Shown here one piece after another: positions 27,705-38,367 of a stretch of DNA of 64,000 bases. The notes below the pieces were generated by a model that was not told the DNA's origin, ran no database searches, and saw only the letters and a program-made list of their open reading frames with translations. The DNA lies in NCBI RefSeq assembly GCF_029360665.1, contig NZ_JARDUB010000006.1:596333-660332 (forward strand). The letters run 5' to 3'. The translations under genes were made by a program, and so were the position numbers. Position 1 is the first letter of the stretch. Each line of letters begins with the position of its first letter. The stretch comes from Eudoraea chungangensis. Lineage in GTDB: Bacteria > Bacteroidota > Bacteroidia > Flavobacteriales > Flavobacteriaceae.

Positions 27705-28543
27705 TTCGAAAGGTTTTCTTGTTCTGAATATAGTTTTAATTCGTTGTTAACTTCTTCGACCAATTTATTGGCATCCTCTGCGTATTCGGTTTCTGGATAA
27801 TTCTTGAATAAGTCGGCATGTGCTACTCTTGCATCGTTAAGCCTTTCCTGCTTTTTACCCTCAGAACTATTCAAAGCCAGATTAGTTGTGGCCTGTACCT
27901 TGAGATACAAAGCTTCTTCTCGGTAGATAGAACCTGGATTGTCATTTATAAAATTATCTAGTGCTGCAATGGCAGAGATACTGTAATTCATTATATACGA
28001 CTTCCCAAGTTTTGTAAATTGTTTTGCTACCTCAAACTCTTTCTTTTCTTTTTTTGTTCTTAATTCCGCTGCCATGATATTGGCCTCTGGTAAATGTTCC
28101 GAATTTGGATAAGAGTTTATAAATAATTGCAACTTAGTTAGTGCTTTATCGGTATCTGTCTGATCTACAGAATAACGTGGTGACAACATATAGTAGCTCT
28201 TTGCTCCTAAAAATGATGCCTCCCCAGCCTTATCACTTTTAGGATAAGATTTTAAAAAACGTTCAAATTGGTATCCGGCAAAATTATAATCTTCTATTTC
28301 GTAATAGCTATTAGCAAAGAAGAACATCACCCTCTCCCCCTGTGGTTTACCTACATAACTAGGAGCAATTTGTTCCAAAAGCCTATTTGCTCTTTTAAAG
28401 TCCCCTTCCGCATACAATTTTTCTGCAAGCTGATATTTTGCATTGCTATTTGGTTTCTTTAATACTTTCTGATATTCACTACAAGAATAGGAGAATATTA
28501 AAACTAAAAGTATAAGAGGCAGTAACTTGGGTCTAAAAAACAT
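27701..28543 (-). CDS. bamD: Outer-membrane assembly lipoprotein BamD
   Basis: 280 residues. Lipoprotein signal with lipobox FSYSCSE (Cys21). The mature protein is made of tetratricopeptide repeats: AEKLYAEGDFKRANRLLEQIAP, SYYEIEDYNFAGYQFERFLK, FINSYPNSEHLPEANIMAAELR. BamD is an essential periplasmic part of the beta-barrel assembly machine with BamA. First gene of the bamD-rpoZ-coaBC-porD-recN run. An exact TAATTTTG box ends 4 nt before the ATG and a 16-bp palindrome lies directly upstream. Confidence 0.95.
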   Translation of the reverse strand: MFFRPKLLPLILLVLIFSYSCSEYQKVLKKPNSNAKYQLAEKLYAEGDFKRANRLLEQIAPSYVGKPQGERVMFFFANSYYEIEDYNFAGYQFERFLKSYPKSDKAGEASFLGAKSYYMLSPRYSVDQTDTDKALTKLQLFINSYPNSEHLPEANIMAAELRTKKEKKEFEVAKQFTKLGKSYIMNYSISAIAALDNFINDNPGSIYREEALYLKVQATTNLALNSSEGKKQERLNDARVAHADLFKNYPETEYAEDANKLVEEVNNELKLYSEQENLSK

Positions 28544-28547
28544 CTTG

Positions 28548-28555
28548 CAAAATTA
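28548..28555 (-). promoter_or_regulatory. -7 box of the bamD operon
   Basis: Minus strand TAATTTTG, exact TAnnTTTG, followed by CAAG and then the ATG, so transcription should begin at the start codon. Confidence 0.6.
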
Positions 28556-28558
28556 ATA

Positions 28559-28574
28559 CTATTTCGCGAAATAG
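28559..28574. promoter_or_regulatory. 16-bp perfect palindrome upstream of bamD
   Basis: CTATTTCGCGAAATAG, 3 bp upstream of the bamD -7 box, lying in the spacer between -7 and -33 positions. A dimeric repressor bound here would block the promoter. No known regulator is assigned. Confidence 0.4.
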
Positions 28575-28666
28575 AAAGAATAATTAGGTCTAATATACTA
28601 TTGTTCTCTAATCTCAGGACTAGTTTTAGTGAAGTTTTAACCAAATTTACCTTTTATACGGTAAAA

Positions 28667-29605
28667 TTAATTTAATTCTTCCTCTGCAGAACGCAGTCTA
28701 TTATGCTTTTTTTTTAAACGTGCCAAAGCCGTTTTTATTTCGCTTTTTAAATCAAAGGAACTTTCCACCAAGGGCAAACGAACCAATGAGGAACCAATAT
28801 TTTTTAATTCCAAAAGTGACTTTATACCAGCGGGATTTCCTTCCTTAAAAATTAGATGTATCATTGAAGTTATGGAAGAATTAATCTCTGTTGCTTCTTC
28901 TGCATTGCCCTTAAGACCGTACCGGATCATTAGCGAGAATAAATCCGGAATTCCCTGTCCCAAAACCGATATTACACCAGCCCCCCCTTTTTGAACGGTA
29001 GCTAAAGCGGTAAGGTCGTCACCAGAAATAACTAAAAATCCCTTGGGAACCTTCTGTATTAATTCTTCCACCTTTGCCATATCACCACCGGCTTCCTTAA
29101 TCCCGATAATATTCGAATGGGCTTTGGCCAGTCTAATGATTGTTTCTGCAGTCATATCACTACCTGTCCGACTGGGGACATTATATAAAATAATGGGTTT
29201 TTCCGAAACATCGGCAAGAGCTACAAAATGCTGGTAGATACCCTCTTGCGTAGGTTTGTTATAATATGGAGAAACCGATAAAACCGCATCAAAACCATCG
29301 AGTTTATCCCCCTTTAGTTGATGAACTAGTTCTCCTGTGTTATTACCTCCTACACCTACTATTAAGGGCACTCTGTTGCTGGTCTCCTCTACAATAATCT
29401 TTCTAACTAGTAGTTTTTCTTCCGTATTCAAGGTCACCGCCTCTGCGGTGGTACCAAGAGCAACAATATATTCTACACCACCTTCAATACAGTGATTTAC
29501 CAAAGCTTTTAACGCCTCCGTATCCACAGTAAGGTCTTTCTTAAATGGTGTAATAAGTGCTACACCTGTACCAATAAACTTTGCATTTTGTAACAATTCC
29601 ATCAT
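28667..29605 (-). CDS. dapA: 4-hydroxy-tetrahydrodipicolinate synthase
   Basis: 312 residues, TIM-barrel aldolase joining pyruvate and aspartate semialdehyde for lysine and meso-diaminopimelate. Schiff-base Lys170 in IIGIKEAGGDM, GTTAE at 51-55, Tyr141 and Arg146 in LYNVPSRTG. The C-terminal tail (RLKKKHNRLRSAEEELN) is a few residues longer and more basic than usual. The dapF gene at 43.4 kb serves the same pathway. No gene overlaps; bamD starts 124 nt downstream. Confidence 0.96.
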   Translation of the reverse strand: MMELLQNAKFIGTGVALITPFKKDLTVDTEALKALVNHCIEGGVEYIVALGTTAEAVTLNTEEKLLVRKIIVEETSNRVPLIVGVGGNNTGELVHQLKGDKLDGFDAVLSVSPYYNKPTQEGIYQHFVALADVSEKPIILYNVPSRTGSDMTAETIIRLAKAHSNIIGIKEAGGDMAKVEELIQKVPKGFLVISGDDLTALATVQKGGAGVISVLGQGIPDLFSLMIRYGLKGNAEEATEINSSITSMIHLIFKEGNPAGIKSLLELKNIGSSLVRLPLVESSFDLKSEIKTALARLKKKHNRLRSAEEELN

Positions 29606-29650
29606 GTCTTTAATTTTGCAATTTTCTGTGCAATAAACCTATGGATACCA

Positions 29651-29686
29651 TTTTATACTAGCTGTCATTTTTATACTAGCTGTCAT
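29651..29686. repeat. 18-bp perfect tandem duplication
   Basis: TTTTATACTAGCTGTCAT occurs twice in direct succession (29651-29668, 29669-29686) in the 108-nt gap between dapA and the upstream DUF6913-like gene. Confidence 0.95.
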
Positions 29687-29713
29687 TCAAGCTAAACTCT
29701 TAAATACTATTTT

Positions 29714-30253
29714 TTAAACTTCGATTTCACTAAAAACCTTAAGGTATTTCTTGAGTTCTCTCTTAAATGTTTTAAAATCTTCTATCGGAGTTTCTAGAAT
29801 TAAATCATTCAATCTATCATCCACCTCGGCAAAACCAACTTTTATTCGGGCTCTGGTTCTTACAGACATAAGATGAAGCATAAAATTTTCTTCATTAAAA
29901 TAATTGACCAGCATATCGTATTCTTTCCCTAAAAATTCCAAGGCGTAACTATTCTCTACTTCCCCATTCCATCCTAAATCCTTATCGGAAAATACTGGAG
30001 TGGCATAAGGAGAATTTTTATCGTAATACGACTTATATCCCATTATTTTAATAGCATTCGGACGAAGACGAAAATCTTCCACAAATTGATAAAACACCTC
30101 TGAATTATCGAATCTATCCAGATCTACCAAAATCCCAACGGAGGTTATCCCTTGTTTCCTTGATTCCACAGATAGCGGATTATCCAAGGCATTCTTTAAA
30201 AATTTACGACCCGATTTTAATTTAAACTTATCCTTAAGTCCTTTTAAAAACAT
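29714..30253 (-). CDS. Conserved flavobacterial protein (DUF6913-like)
   Basis: 179 residues, cytoplasmic, no signal or membrane helix. Basic start FLKGLKDKFKLKSGRKFLKNAL, then GILVDLDRFDNSEVFYQFVEDF, FSDKDLGWNGEVENSYALEFLGKEYDMLVNYF (given here in parts) and LMSVRTRARIKVGFAEVDDRLNDLI. I believe this is the family called DUF6913, usually found just upstream of dapA in Flavobacteriia; function unknown. A TACCTTTG -7 box is 17 nt upstream of the ATG. The 108 nt before dapA hold the tandem duplication and no terminator. Confidence 0.82.
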   Translation of the reverse strand: MFLKGLKDKFKLKSGRKFLKNALDNPLSVESRKQGITSVGILVDLDRFDNSEVFYQFVEDFRLRPNAIKIMGYKSYYDKNSPYATPVFSDKDLGWNGEVENSYALEFLGKEYDMLVNYFNEENFMLHLMSVRTRARIKVGFAEVDDRLNDLILETPIEDFKTFKRELKKYLKVFSEIEV

Positions 30254-30270
30254 TTATTTTTACCTTTTCC

Positions 30271-30278
30271 CAAAGGTA
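30271..30278 (-). promoter_or_regulatory. -7 box of the DUF6913-like gene
   Basis: Minus strand TACCTTTG, exact TAnnTTTG, 17 nt before the ATG. Confidence 0.45.
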
Positions 30279-30350
30279 ATTAATATCCATACAAATTCGA
30301 TGCTAAGATACGTCGGATAATACATTTAAAAATACAACAAATTGTTACAT

Positions 30351-30650
30351 TTAAAACAACAGTGTGTTTATGATTTGCTCCAATTCCTTATCCAAGGCTA
30401 GATCTGGGTATGGCTTATTTGCTCTCCGGTACCAGTAGCCAGCATTAAATTTATCTCCTTCCATCCTATGCAGGTAGGCGTGAATCCAGGCTCCCTCCTC
30501 AGAATCTAGGTCTTGCGCTATGTTGTGTGATTTATTCCAATTTCCTTTTGCCGCCCACCACAAAGCTGTTTTAATCAATGGCCATTCTTCTATTGGCAGT
30601 GCTTCATCGAGAGAGGCCATAAATGTTAAATAATCCTTTCGTTTATCCAT
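30351..30650 (-). CDS. Small conserved protein of unknown function
   Basis: 99 residues, soluble. Characteristic segments: LPIEEWPLIKTALWWAAKGNWNKSH, then EGAWIHAYLHRMEGDKFNAGYWYRRA. The regular Trp/Ala helix pattern looks like two TPR-like hairpins. I have seen this HAYLHRxEGDxxNAxYWYRRA signature in uncharacterised proteins of several phyla, so it is a real gene, but no activity is known to me. It is transcribed on its own, 97 nt upstream of the DUF6913-like gene. Confidence 0.8.
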   Translation of the reverse strand: MDKRKDYLTFMASLDEALPIEEWPLIKTALWWAAKGNWNKSHNIAQDLDSEEGAWIHAYLHRMEGDKFNAGYWYRRANKPYPDLALDKELEQIINTLLF

Positions 30651-30779
30651 TTATCTGATAACTATTTTAGGTATTTGGGACAATTAATTCAGTCATTGGT
30701 CCTTAATGCCAATATTCTTTGAAAATAAAAAATTACATTTTAAAACTATAATAGCTAACCCTTAACACCAGATATCGAT

Positions 30780-31553
30780 ATGAGAAAAAACATTTTTACT
30801 CTAGTAATTGCATGCGCATTCATAGTTTTAGCAAATCCAGAAGTACAAGCGCAAGAAGATTCGGAAATAACCCCAATGTGGGAAGCCATTACACTTACTC
30901 CTGATAATACAAAACTCAAAATACTGGGAGAAAATATGCGGAAGCACAACCAAAAATACCACAAAGAAGGGGCGCACAGAGCTACAGTTTACAATATTAC
31001 AACAGGTCCTAATGTTGGTAAAATCATTTGGATGATGGGGCCGTTACAGTATAAGGATCTAGATAGTAGACCAGCCGTAGGAGGACATGATGAAGATTGG
31101 AGGGATAATATTATGCCCTATATAAAGAAAATGGAACATGGAGAGCATTGGACACAGGATGTCAAAAATTCTAATACCTCCAAACTCAGTGGAGTTGTAG
31201 GCGATTATCCCATTCAGTTTATCAGATATTGGGAAGTAAATATTGATCATTCCCATAATGTGCAAACCATGCTCGAACATATTAGTAAAACCATTAAAGC
31301 AATGGACGGCAACAATATTTTTGGTGTGTATTACAATGCATACAGGCAAGGAACTCGCATTGGAAGACATATAGCCACAGTAAGTTTTTACAAGAACTGG
31401 ACCGAATTTGATGAAGATCCTACCTTTAAGCAAACCTACCTAAAAGTACACGGAGAAAACTCTTGGGATGCGTTTATACGCAACATGGATCAAGTGATGG
31501 ACAACAGTTGGGATGAAATATGGGTTTACGACAAAAATCTTAGTGGAAACTAG
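30780..31553 (+). CDS. Secreted protein of unknown function
   Basis: 257 residues with a clear Sec signal peptide (MRKNIFTLVIACAFIVLANPEVQAQ), so periplasmic or secreted. The mature part seems to contain two related halves, each with a beta-strand, a His-containing helix and a Trp-rich end (GENMRKHNQKYHKEGAHRATVYNI ... ISKTIKAMDGNNIFGVYYNAYRQG), reminiscent of the dimeric alpha/beta-barrel (NIPSNAP/ABM) fold. No T9SS C-terminal sorting domain. Flanked by unrelated genes; function unknown. Confidence 0.82.
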   Translation: MRKNIFTLVIACAFIVLANPEVQAQEDSEITPMWEAITLTPDNTKLKILGENMRKHNQKYHKEGAHRATVYNITTGPNVGKIIWMMGPLQYKDLDSRPAVGGHDEDWRDNIMPYIKKMEHGEHWTQDVKNSNTSKLSGVVGDYPIQFIRYWEVNIDHSHNVQTMLEHISKTIKAMDGNNIFGVYYNAYRQGTRIGRHIATVSFYKNWTEFDEDPTFKQTYLKVHGENSWDAFIRNMDQVMDNSWDEIWVYDKNLSGN

Positions 31554-31581
31554 TACATTTTACCTTTGAAATTAGTTGGAG

Positions 31582-31605
31582 TCGCCCTTGGTAATTCAAG
31601 GGCGA
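31582..31605. terminator. Hairpin between convergent genes, lacking a U tract
   Basis: TCGCCCTTG, loop GTAATT, CAAGGGCGA: a 9-bp perfect stem between the secreted-protein gene and ligA. Neither side has a T-run, so it may stop or protect 3' ends rather than be a classical terminator. Confidence 0.5.
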
Positions 31606-31610
31606 ATCTA

Positions 31611-33617
<2,007 letters not shown>

Positions 33618-33672
33618 TTAAAAAACGCCTCAAAGAATTCTCTTAAGATATAATTTTTAGTTGTTGGTTAGT

Positions 33673-34524
33673 TTATATAACCCCTTTTACCATTCTGTCC
33701 TTCCCAAAGATATCCTTTCTTATTTCAATAGTTTTAAACCCATTCTCTTCCATTAATTCAGCTATGCTTCTCCCCTCTTTTTCATTAATTTCTAAATACA
33801 AAGCCCCATTTAAAAGAAGGGATTCTTGTGCGTACTTCACAATAGGTCGATAAAACTTTAATGGATCTTTGTCGGGGACGAACAGTGCCAAATGTGGTTC
33901 GTGTTCTAATACATTTTGATGCATGAATGCTTTTTCAGACATTTTTACATATGGAGGGTTTGAAACTATTATGTGATAATCTCTTGCAATACTAAAAGGC
34001 AATTTAAAAATATCTTCTTTTTTAAATATTACAGATACCTTATTCTTCTCTGCATTCTTTGAGGCAAGGTCAATTGCCTTATCAGAAATATCTATTGCAA
34101 ATACCTCAGAATTGCCCAGTTTACTTGACAGTGCCACAGCGATAGCTCCACTGCCAGTACCCAGATCCAAAACTTTTAATTCTTCCGTGTTATTTTTATA
34201 ATCCTCTAAAATCCAATCTACTAATTCTTCCGTCTCTGGTCTGGGAATTAATACAGAGGAATTTATGAAGATAGGCAGGCCACTAAACTCCGTTTCTCCC
34301 GTAATATACTGTATTGGCTGTCCTTTTTTTAGGGCAGCAAGTCCTTCAAATAGCGGCTGTTGTTGTTCTTTGCTTACCGTATAATCAGGCTGAAGTACCA
34401 TTACAAATTTTTCCAAACCCAAATAATGCGAAATCAACCAGAAAAAAAAACTATCAATTTCTTCTTTGGGGTATTTAAGTGTTAGTTCTTCATGAAAAAT
34501 GGCCTTTATCTCTCTCAATAACAT
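33673..34524 (-). CDS. prmC: Peptide-chain release factor N5-glutamine methyltransferase
   Basis: 283 residues. Methylates the GGQ glutamine of RF1 and RF2. N-terminal helical substrate-binding domain (QYITGETEFSGLPIFINSSVLIPRPETEEL with RPETEEL motif), SAM motif LDLGTGSGAIAVAL (120-133), and catalytic NPPY at 189-192. Normal length. Divergent from ribD, separated by 62 nt. Confidence 0.95.
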   Translation of the reverse strand: MLLREIKAIFHEELTLKYPKEEIDSFFFWLISHYLGLEKFVMVLQPDYTVSKEQQQPLFEGLAALKKGQPIQYITGETEFSGLPIFINSSVLIPRPETEELVDWILEDYKNNTEELKVLDLGTGSGAIAVALSSKLGNSEVFAIDISDKAIDLASKNAEKNKVSVIFKKEDIFKLPFSIARDYHIIVSNPPYVKMSEKAFMHQNVLEHEPHLALFVPDKDPLKFYRPIVKYAQESLLLNGALYLEINEKEGRSIAELMEENGFKTIEIRKDIFGKDRMVKGVI

Positions 34525-34574
34525 AAGAATCCTCTATCTCTCAGAAATCCCAAATTAATATCTTTAGGAATACC

Positions 34575-34582
34575 TATTTTTG
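34575..34582 (+). promoter_or_regulatory. -7 box of the ribD operon
   Basis: TATTTTTG, exact TAnnTTTG, 4 nt before the GTG at 34587, fitting a leaderless start at that codon. Confidence 0.6.
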
Positions 34583-34586
34583 CGTG

Positions 34587-35645
34587 GTGAAGATACATGA
34601 AAAATATATTCGACGCTGTATCGAAATTAGTAAAAAAGCATTGGGAACAGCTGCGCCTAATCCTATGGTAGGGGCTGTGATTACGTACAAGGATAGCATA
34701 ATTGGAGAAGGCTATACCAGTGCCTATGGGGGAGCCCACGCCGAAGTTAATGCCATAAAATCCGTTAAAGATAAATCCCTTCTTCCCAATTCTTCTATAT
34801 ATGTAAGTCTTGAACCTTGCTCCCATTTTGGTAAGACTCCGCCTTGTGTCGACCTCATTATCAAACACCAAATAAAGAAAGTATTTATAGGTATCATGGA
34901 CCCGAATAATAAGGTTAGTGGTAGGGGTATTAAAAAGCTTAAAGAAGCGGGTTGTGAAGTTACCTTTGGGATATTGGAAAAGGAATGTAGATTTCATCTG
35001 AGGCGTTTTCTAAGTCATCATGAGAAAAAAAGACCCTATATAATTTTGAAGTGGGCCCAGACCAAAGATTCATTCCTGGCGCCTTCAAAAGAGATGCGTG
35101 AAGGCGATCCTTCTCCTTATTGGATAAGTAATACTCTCTCGAGACAACGGGTACACAAATGGCGAACTGAGGAACAGGCGATTTTAGCGGGCACAAATAC
35201 TGTTCTTCAGGACAACCCTGGTTTAAATGTCAGAGATTGGTATGGAAATTCACCTTCTAGAATAATTATAGATAAAGAACTGAAAATCCCTTGCAGCTGC
35301 AAGATTTTTGACACAAGTATCGCTTCTACAATTATTTTGACAGAAAATTCCAATAAGCAGTCCTATTTCCCAGAAGTAGACTATGAACTAATTGATTTTA
35401 AAAATAATGTGCCCTATGAGATCTGTAAGGTGTTATTTAAAAAAGCCATTAATAGCGTCTTAGTTGAGGGTGGTAGCTTTACTCTCAATAGTTTTTTAAA
35501 TGCTAATCTTTGGGATGAAGCCAGAGTATTTACCGGACCGGGGATATTCCAAAATGGAATCAAAGCTCCTTACATACCAATAAAAAAATTGATGGAAAAA
35601 GAAAGAATAGGCAAGGATTACTTAGAAACCTATTTTAATGATTAA
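34587..35645 (+). CDS. ribD: Riboflavin biosynthesis protein RibD
   Basis: About 352 residues, bifunctional pyrimidine deaminase and reductase, second and third steps to riboflavin. Deaminase: PNPMVGAVI, AHAEVNAI (zinc His, catalytic Glu), SLEPCSHFGKTPPC (zinc Cys). Reductase from about 150: YIILKWAQTKDSFLAP, AILAGTNTVLQDNPGLNVR, LVEGGSFTLNSF. Two GTG codons are in tandem at 34584 and 34587; the second gives VKIHEKYIRRCI, the usual start, and sits 4 nt after an exact -7 box. It overlaps the HAD gene by 8 nt. Confidence 0.96.
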   Translation: MKIHEKYIRRCIEISKKALGTAAPNPMVGAVITYKDSIIGEGYTSAYGGAHAEVNAIKSVKDKSLLPNSSIYVSLEPCSHFGKTPPCVDLIIKHQIKKVFIGIMDPNNKVSGRGIKKLKEAGCEVTFGILEKECRFHLRRFLSHHEKKRPYIILKWAQTKDSFLAPSKEMREGDPSPYWISNTLSRQRVHKWRTEEQAILAGTNTVLQDNPGLNVRDWYGNSPSRIIIDKELKIPCSCKIFDTSIASTIILTENSNKQSYFPEVDYELIDFKNNVPYEICKVLFKKAINSVLVEGGSFTLNSFLNANLWDEARVFTGPGIFQNGIKAPYIPIKKLMEKERIGKDYLETYFND

Positions 35646-36249
35646 AACTATAATTTTTGATTTTGGAGATGTATTTATCAATTTAGATAAAGAAGCGACG
35701 GCGAGAGAAATGACGAAATTTGGTTTCGAAGGTCTAAGTCCAGCTTTATTTCAATATATAAAGAGTTATGAGGTCGGAGCAATTAGTACCTCAGGGTTTA
35801 TTCGCAAGATGCTTGCTTTTTTTCCTTCAGCGACTCCTGATGCCTTAGAAAAGGCATGGAAGGCAATAATTCAAGAATTTCCGGAATACCGTCTGACCTA
35901 TTTGGAGGAGCTTGTCCGGGAAGGTAAATATAAACTCATACTCTTGAGCAATACTAACGAATTACACATAGAGGAGGTTAGAAGTAAAATGGGTGAAATA
36001 CGTTATAAAAGATTCCAGTCTTGTTTTGATGCCTTTTATCTTTCACATGAAATTGGATTACGAAAACCGGATTCTGCTATTTATGAATTTGTGTTAAAAA
36101 ACAACAAGCTTCTTGCGGAAGAATGCCTTTTTGTTGACGATCTAAAAGACAATACCCTGGGGGCTGAAAGACTGGGTATAAGAACATGGAATTTGTTAGT
36201 TGGTAAAGAAGATATTATAGAGTTGGATAGATATTTACGCCATGTTTGA
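35638..36249 (+). CDS. HAD-superfamily hydrolase (HAD-IA, YihX-like)
   Basis: 203 residues. Motif I IIFDFGDVFI has nucleophile Asp8 but Gly at the usual Asp+2 position, as in the YihX/FMN-phosphatase-like branch. Motif II LILLSNTNE, motif III region GLRKPDSAIYEFVLK (Lys), motif IV LFVDDLKDNTLGAE. An ATG in the last codons of ribD starts it, 8-nt overlap. RibD-linked HAD proteins may be the missing riboflavin-pathway phosphatase (5-amino-6-ribitylamino-uracil phosphate), but that is inference from position. Confidence 0.9.
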   Translation: MIKTIIFDFGDVFINLDKEATAREMTKFGFEGLSPALFQYIKSYEVGAISTSGFIRKMLAFFPSATPDALEKAWKAIIQEFPEYRLTYLEELVREGKYKLILLSNTNELHIEEVRSKMGEIRYKRFQSCFDAFYLSHEIGLRKPDSAIYEFVLKNNKLLAEECLFVDDLKDNTLGAERLGIRTWNLLVGKEDIIELDRYLRHV

Positions 36250-37105
36250 TCTTTTATTAAGCGTCTTTTTTTCGAGTCTTATTTTCGTTGTTTTCAAATT
36301 GTTTGCTACGTATAAAGTACAAACGGTATATGCAATTGTGGTTAACTATATTACGGCATCATCGGTAGGTTTACTATTTGCCCATCTTCCCACCAACTTA
36401 GAAACATTACCGCAGAAGAGTTGGTTTTTTAGCACTGTCTTGTTAGGTTTTTTCTTCTTCGTTGTATTTAACCTTATGGCCAGAACCTCTCAAATCCTTG
36501 GAGTTTCAGTAGCTTCAGTTGCAACAAAAATGTCTTTTGTATTACCGGTTATTTTTGGGGTATTTGTTTATTCAGAATCCTTAAACACATTTAAGATAAT
36601 AGGAATCCTCATGGCATTGGTGGCGGTTTACCTTGCATCTTATAAAGGAAAAAGTCAAGTTTTTCAACCTAAATTACTCTTGCTGCCTTTTTTAGTGTTT
36701 TTAGGCTCTGGAATAATTGATACCAGCCTTAAATTCCTTCAAGAAAAGCATTTATCGATAGAAGAATATCCCTTGTTTTCCTCGATCGCCTTTGCTTCGG
36801 CCGCCTGTGGAGGTTTTATCTATTTAGCTTTCAAAACAACCCAAAATGGATGGAAATACAGCCTAAGAAATGTTATTGGAGGAATTGTACTTGGAGTTCC
36901 TAATTATTTTTCTATATACTTCTTACTCCGCGCTCTTCAAGGCAGTACTTTAAACAGTGCTTCAATTTTTACTATTAATAATGTTGCCATCGTTCTCTTT
37001 TCTACTCTTTTGGGTATAATTCTTTTCAGAGAAAAACTAATTCTTAAAAATTGGCTTGGAATTCTGTTAGCAGTTATTAGTATTTTGATGGTTAGCTTAT
37101 TCTAA
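36242..37105 (+). CDS. EamA/DMT-family transporter
   Basis: 287 residues, about ten transmembrane helices in two EamA-like halves, starting FDLLLSVFFSSLIFVVFKLF. Contains the DMT pattern VSVASVATKMSFVLPVIFGVFVY in the first half, and NSASIFTINNVAIVLFSTLLGIILF in the second. It begins within the HAD gene (8-nt overlap) and ends in TAATG with YigZ, so it is cotranscribed with ribD. A riboflavin-related transport role is possible by context only. Confidence 0.9.
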   Translation: MFDLLLSVFFSSLIFVVFKLFATYKVQTVYAIVVNYITASSVGLLFAHLPTNLETLPQKSWFFSTVLLGFFFFVVFNLMARTSQILGVSVASVATKMSFVLPVIFGVFVYSESLNTFKIIGILMALVAVYLASYKGKSQVFQPKLLLLPFLVFLGSGIIDTSLKFLQEKHLSIEEYPLFSSIAFASAACGGFIYLAFKTTQNGWKYSLRNVIGGIVLGVPNYFSIYFLLRALQGSTLNSASIFTINNVAIVLFSTLLGIILFREKLILKNWLGILLAVISILMVSLF

Positions 37106-37713
37106 TGGACGAAAATAAATTATATAAAGTCATAAAGAAACCCACGGGCCCTATACAGTATAAGGACCGAAAAAGTAAGTTTTTGGGTTATGGTTTTGGA
37201 GTGGTTTCTGAAGATGAGATAAGGGGTATCCTGGAAAGTCTAAAAAAGAAGCACCCCACTGCAAATCACTTTTGTTATGCATGGCAATTAGGCCAGCATC
37301 CAATTTCATACCGAGCCAATGACGATGGAGAGCCCTCCAATTCTGCCGGCCCTCCAATTTATAGACAAATGGAAGCCGCTAATTTAACCAATAGTCTAGT
37401 TGTTGTTATTCGTTTTTTCGGGGGCACCAAATTGGGTGTCGGCGGCTTAATAAATGCCTATAGAACTACAGCTAAATGGACTATTCAGGAATGTTTACTT
37501 GGAGATTTAATTATAGAGACTACCTATAGACTAAATTTTAAATACCCCTTAATGAATGCCGTAATGCGACTCATTAAAAAAAATAATCTTAGTATATACA
37601 GACAAGACCTAAAAGAAGATTGTACACTTTTTTTTAAAGTGAATAAAAACAAATCCACAGAAACAGAATCTGCTTTTAAAAACTTATTTGGAGTAGAGAT
37701 AAACAAAATCTAA
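37105..37713 (+). CDS. YigZ/IMPACT family protein
   Basis: 202 residues. N-terminal IMPACT domain: QYKDRKSKFLGYGFG, HPTANHFCYAWQLG, YRANDDGEPSNSAGPPIYRQME, VVVIRFFGGTKLGVGGLINAYRTTAKW (given in parts), then a short EF-G-V-like tail. Members may influence translation or proteostasis; no enzyme activity known to me. One-base stop/start overlap (TAATG) with the transporter gene makes it the last of the ribD operon. Confidence 0.93.
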   Translation: MDENKLYKVIKKPTGPIQYKDRKSKFLGYGFGVVSEDEIRGILESLKKKHPTANHFCYAWQLGQHPISYRANDDGEPSNSAGPPIYRQMEAANLTNSLVVVIRFFGGTKLGVGGLINAYRTTAKWTIQECLLGDLIIETTYRLNFKYPLMNAVMRLIKKNNLSIYRQDLKEDCTLFFKVNKNKSTETESAFKNLFGVEINKI

Positions 37714-37755
37714 TGCACCTCATTGCACCAGCTTATTGTGCCTTATTTATCGCCT

Positions 37756-38160
37756 CTATTGGATAAACCCAAGTCTACTCAATAGTGAATCGGGACATTT
37801 TACTGGTCTTTTAGTGGCCATATCGATAAAAGCTAAAACTGTATTTCCTTCTACCAGGAGTTCTTGCTCTTCGTTAAAGATTTGATAGTCAAATTCTATG
37901 CGTACCAGAGGTTCTTTTTTTAAGGAAGTAACAACGGTTAAAAGGTCGTCGTAAACAGCAGATTTTTTAAACTTCATCTCTAGGGAAATTACTGGTAGCA
38001 TAATACCATTTTCTTCCATTTTTTTGTAGGAAATTCCCAACGACCTCATCCATTCAACCCTTCCCATCTCCATATATTGCGGATAGTTTCCGTGATATAC
38101 AACTCCCATTTGGTCTGTTTCACCATAACGAACTCTAAAAGAAAATCGATGAAAATGCAT
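37756..38160 (-). CDS. 4HBT-fold acyl-CoA thioesterase (YbgC/FadM type)
   Basis: 134-residue hot-dog enzyme. Catalytic Asp16 in RYGETDQMGVVYHGNYPQYM, followed by EMGRVEWMRSLGISYKKME. Hydrolyses short to medium acyl-CoA; the precise substrate cannot be read. Single gene, convergent with yigZ and divergent from dnaA across a 207-nt region that I inspected for an origin and found none. Confidence 0.93.
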   Translation of the reverse strand: MHFHRFSFRVRYGETDQMGVVYHGNYPQYMEMGRVEWMRSLGISYKKMEENGIMLPVISLEMKFKKSAVYDDLLTVVTSLKKEPLVRIEFDYQIFNEEQELLVEGNTVLAFIDMATKRPVKCPDSLLSRLGFIQ

Positions 38161-38367
38161 AATTTATCCTTTAAAAACTATATATTTAATACGAGACGTT
38201 AAACACAACCAAATCATGCAAAAAAAAAACAGAAAATTCAATACTAAATCATTTTTTTTTTAGGATAATTGTTCACATATTTGTCTCACTTTAAAGAGTG
38301 CCAAATTAGGCATTTTCTTTTATCATAAACAATTTACACTAACCAATCTAATAAGACAAATTCTGCA

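Noticed and set aside
38161..38367. Replication origin upstream of dnaA
   Set aside because: Only one near-match to a DnaA box (TTGTTCACA) and homopolymer runs; no cluster of TTATCCACA-type sites.
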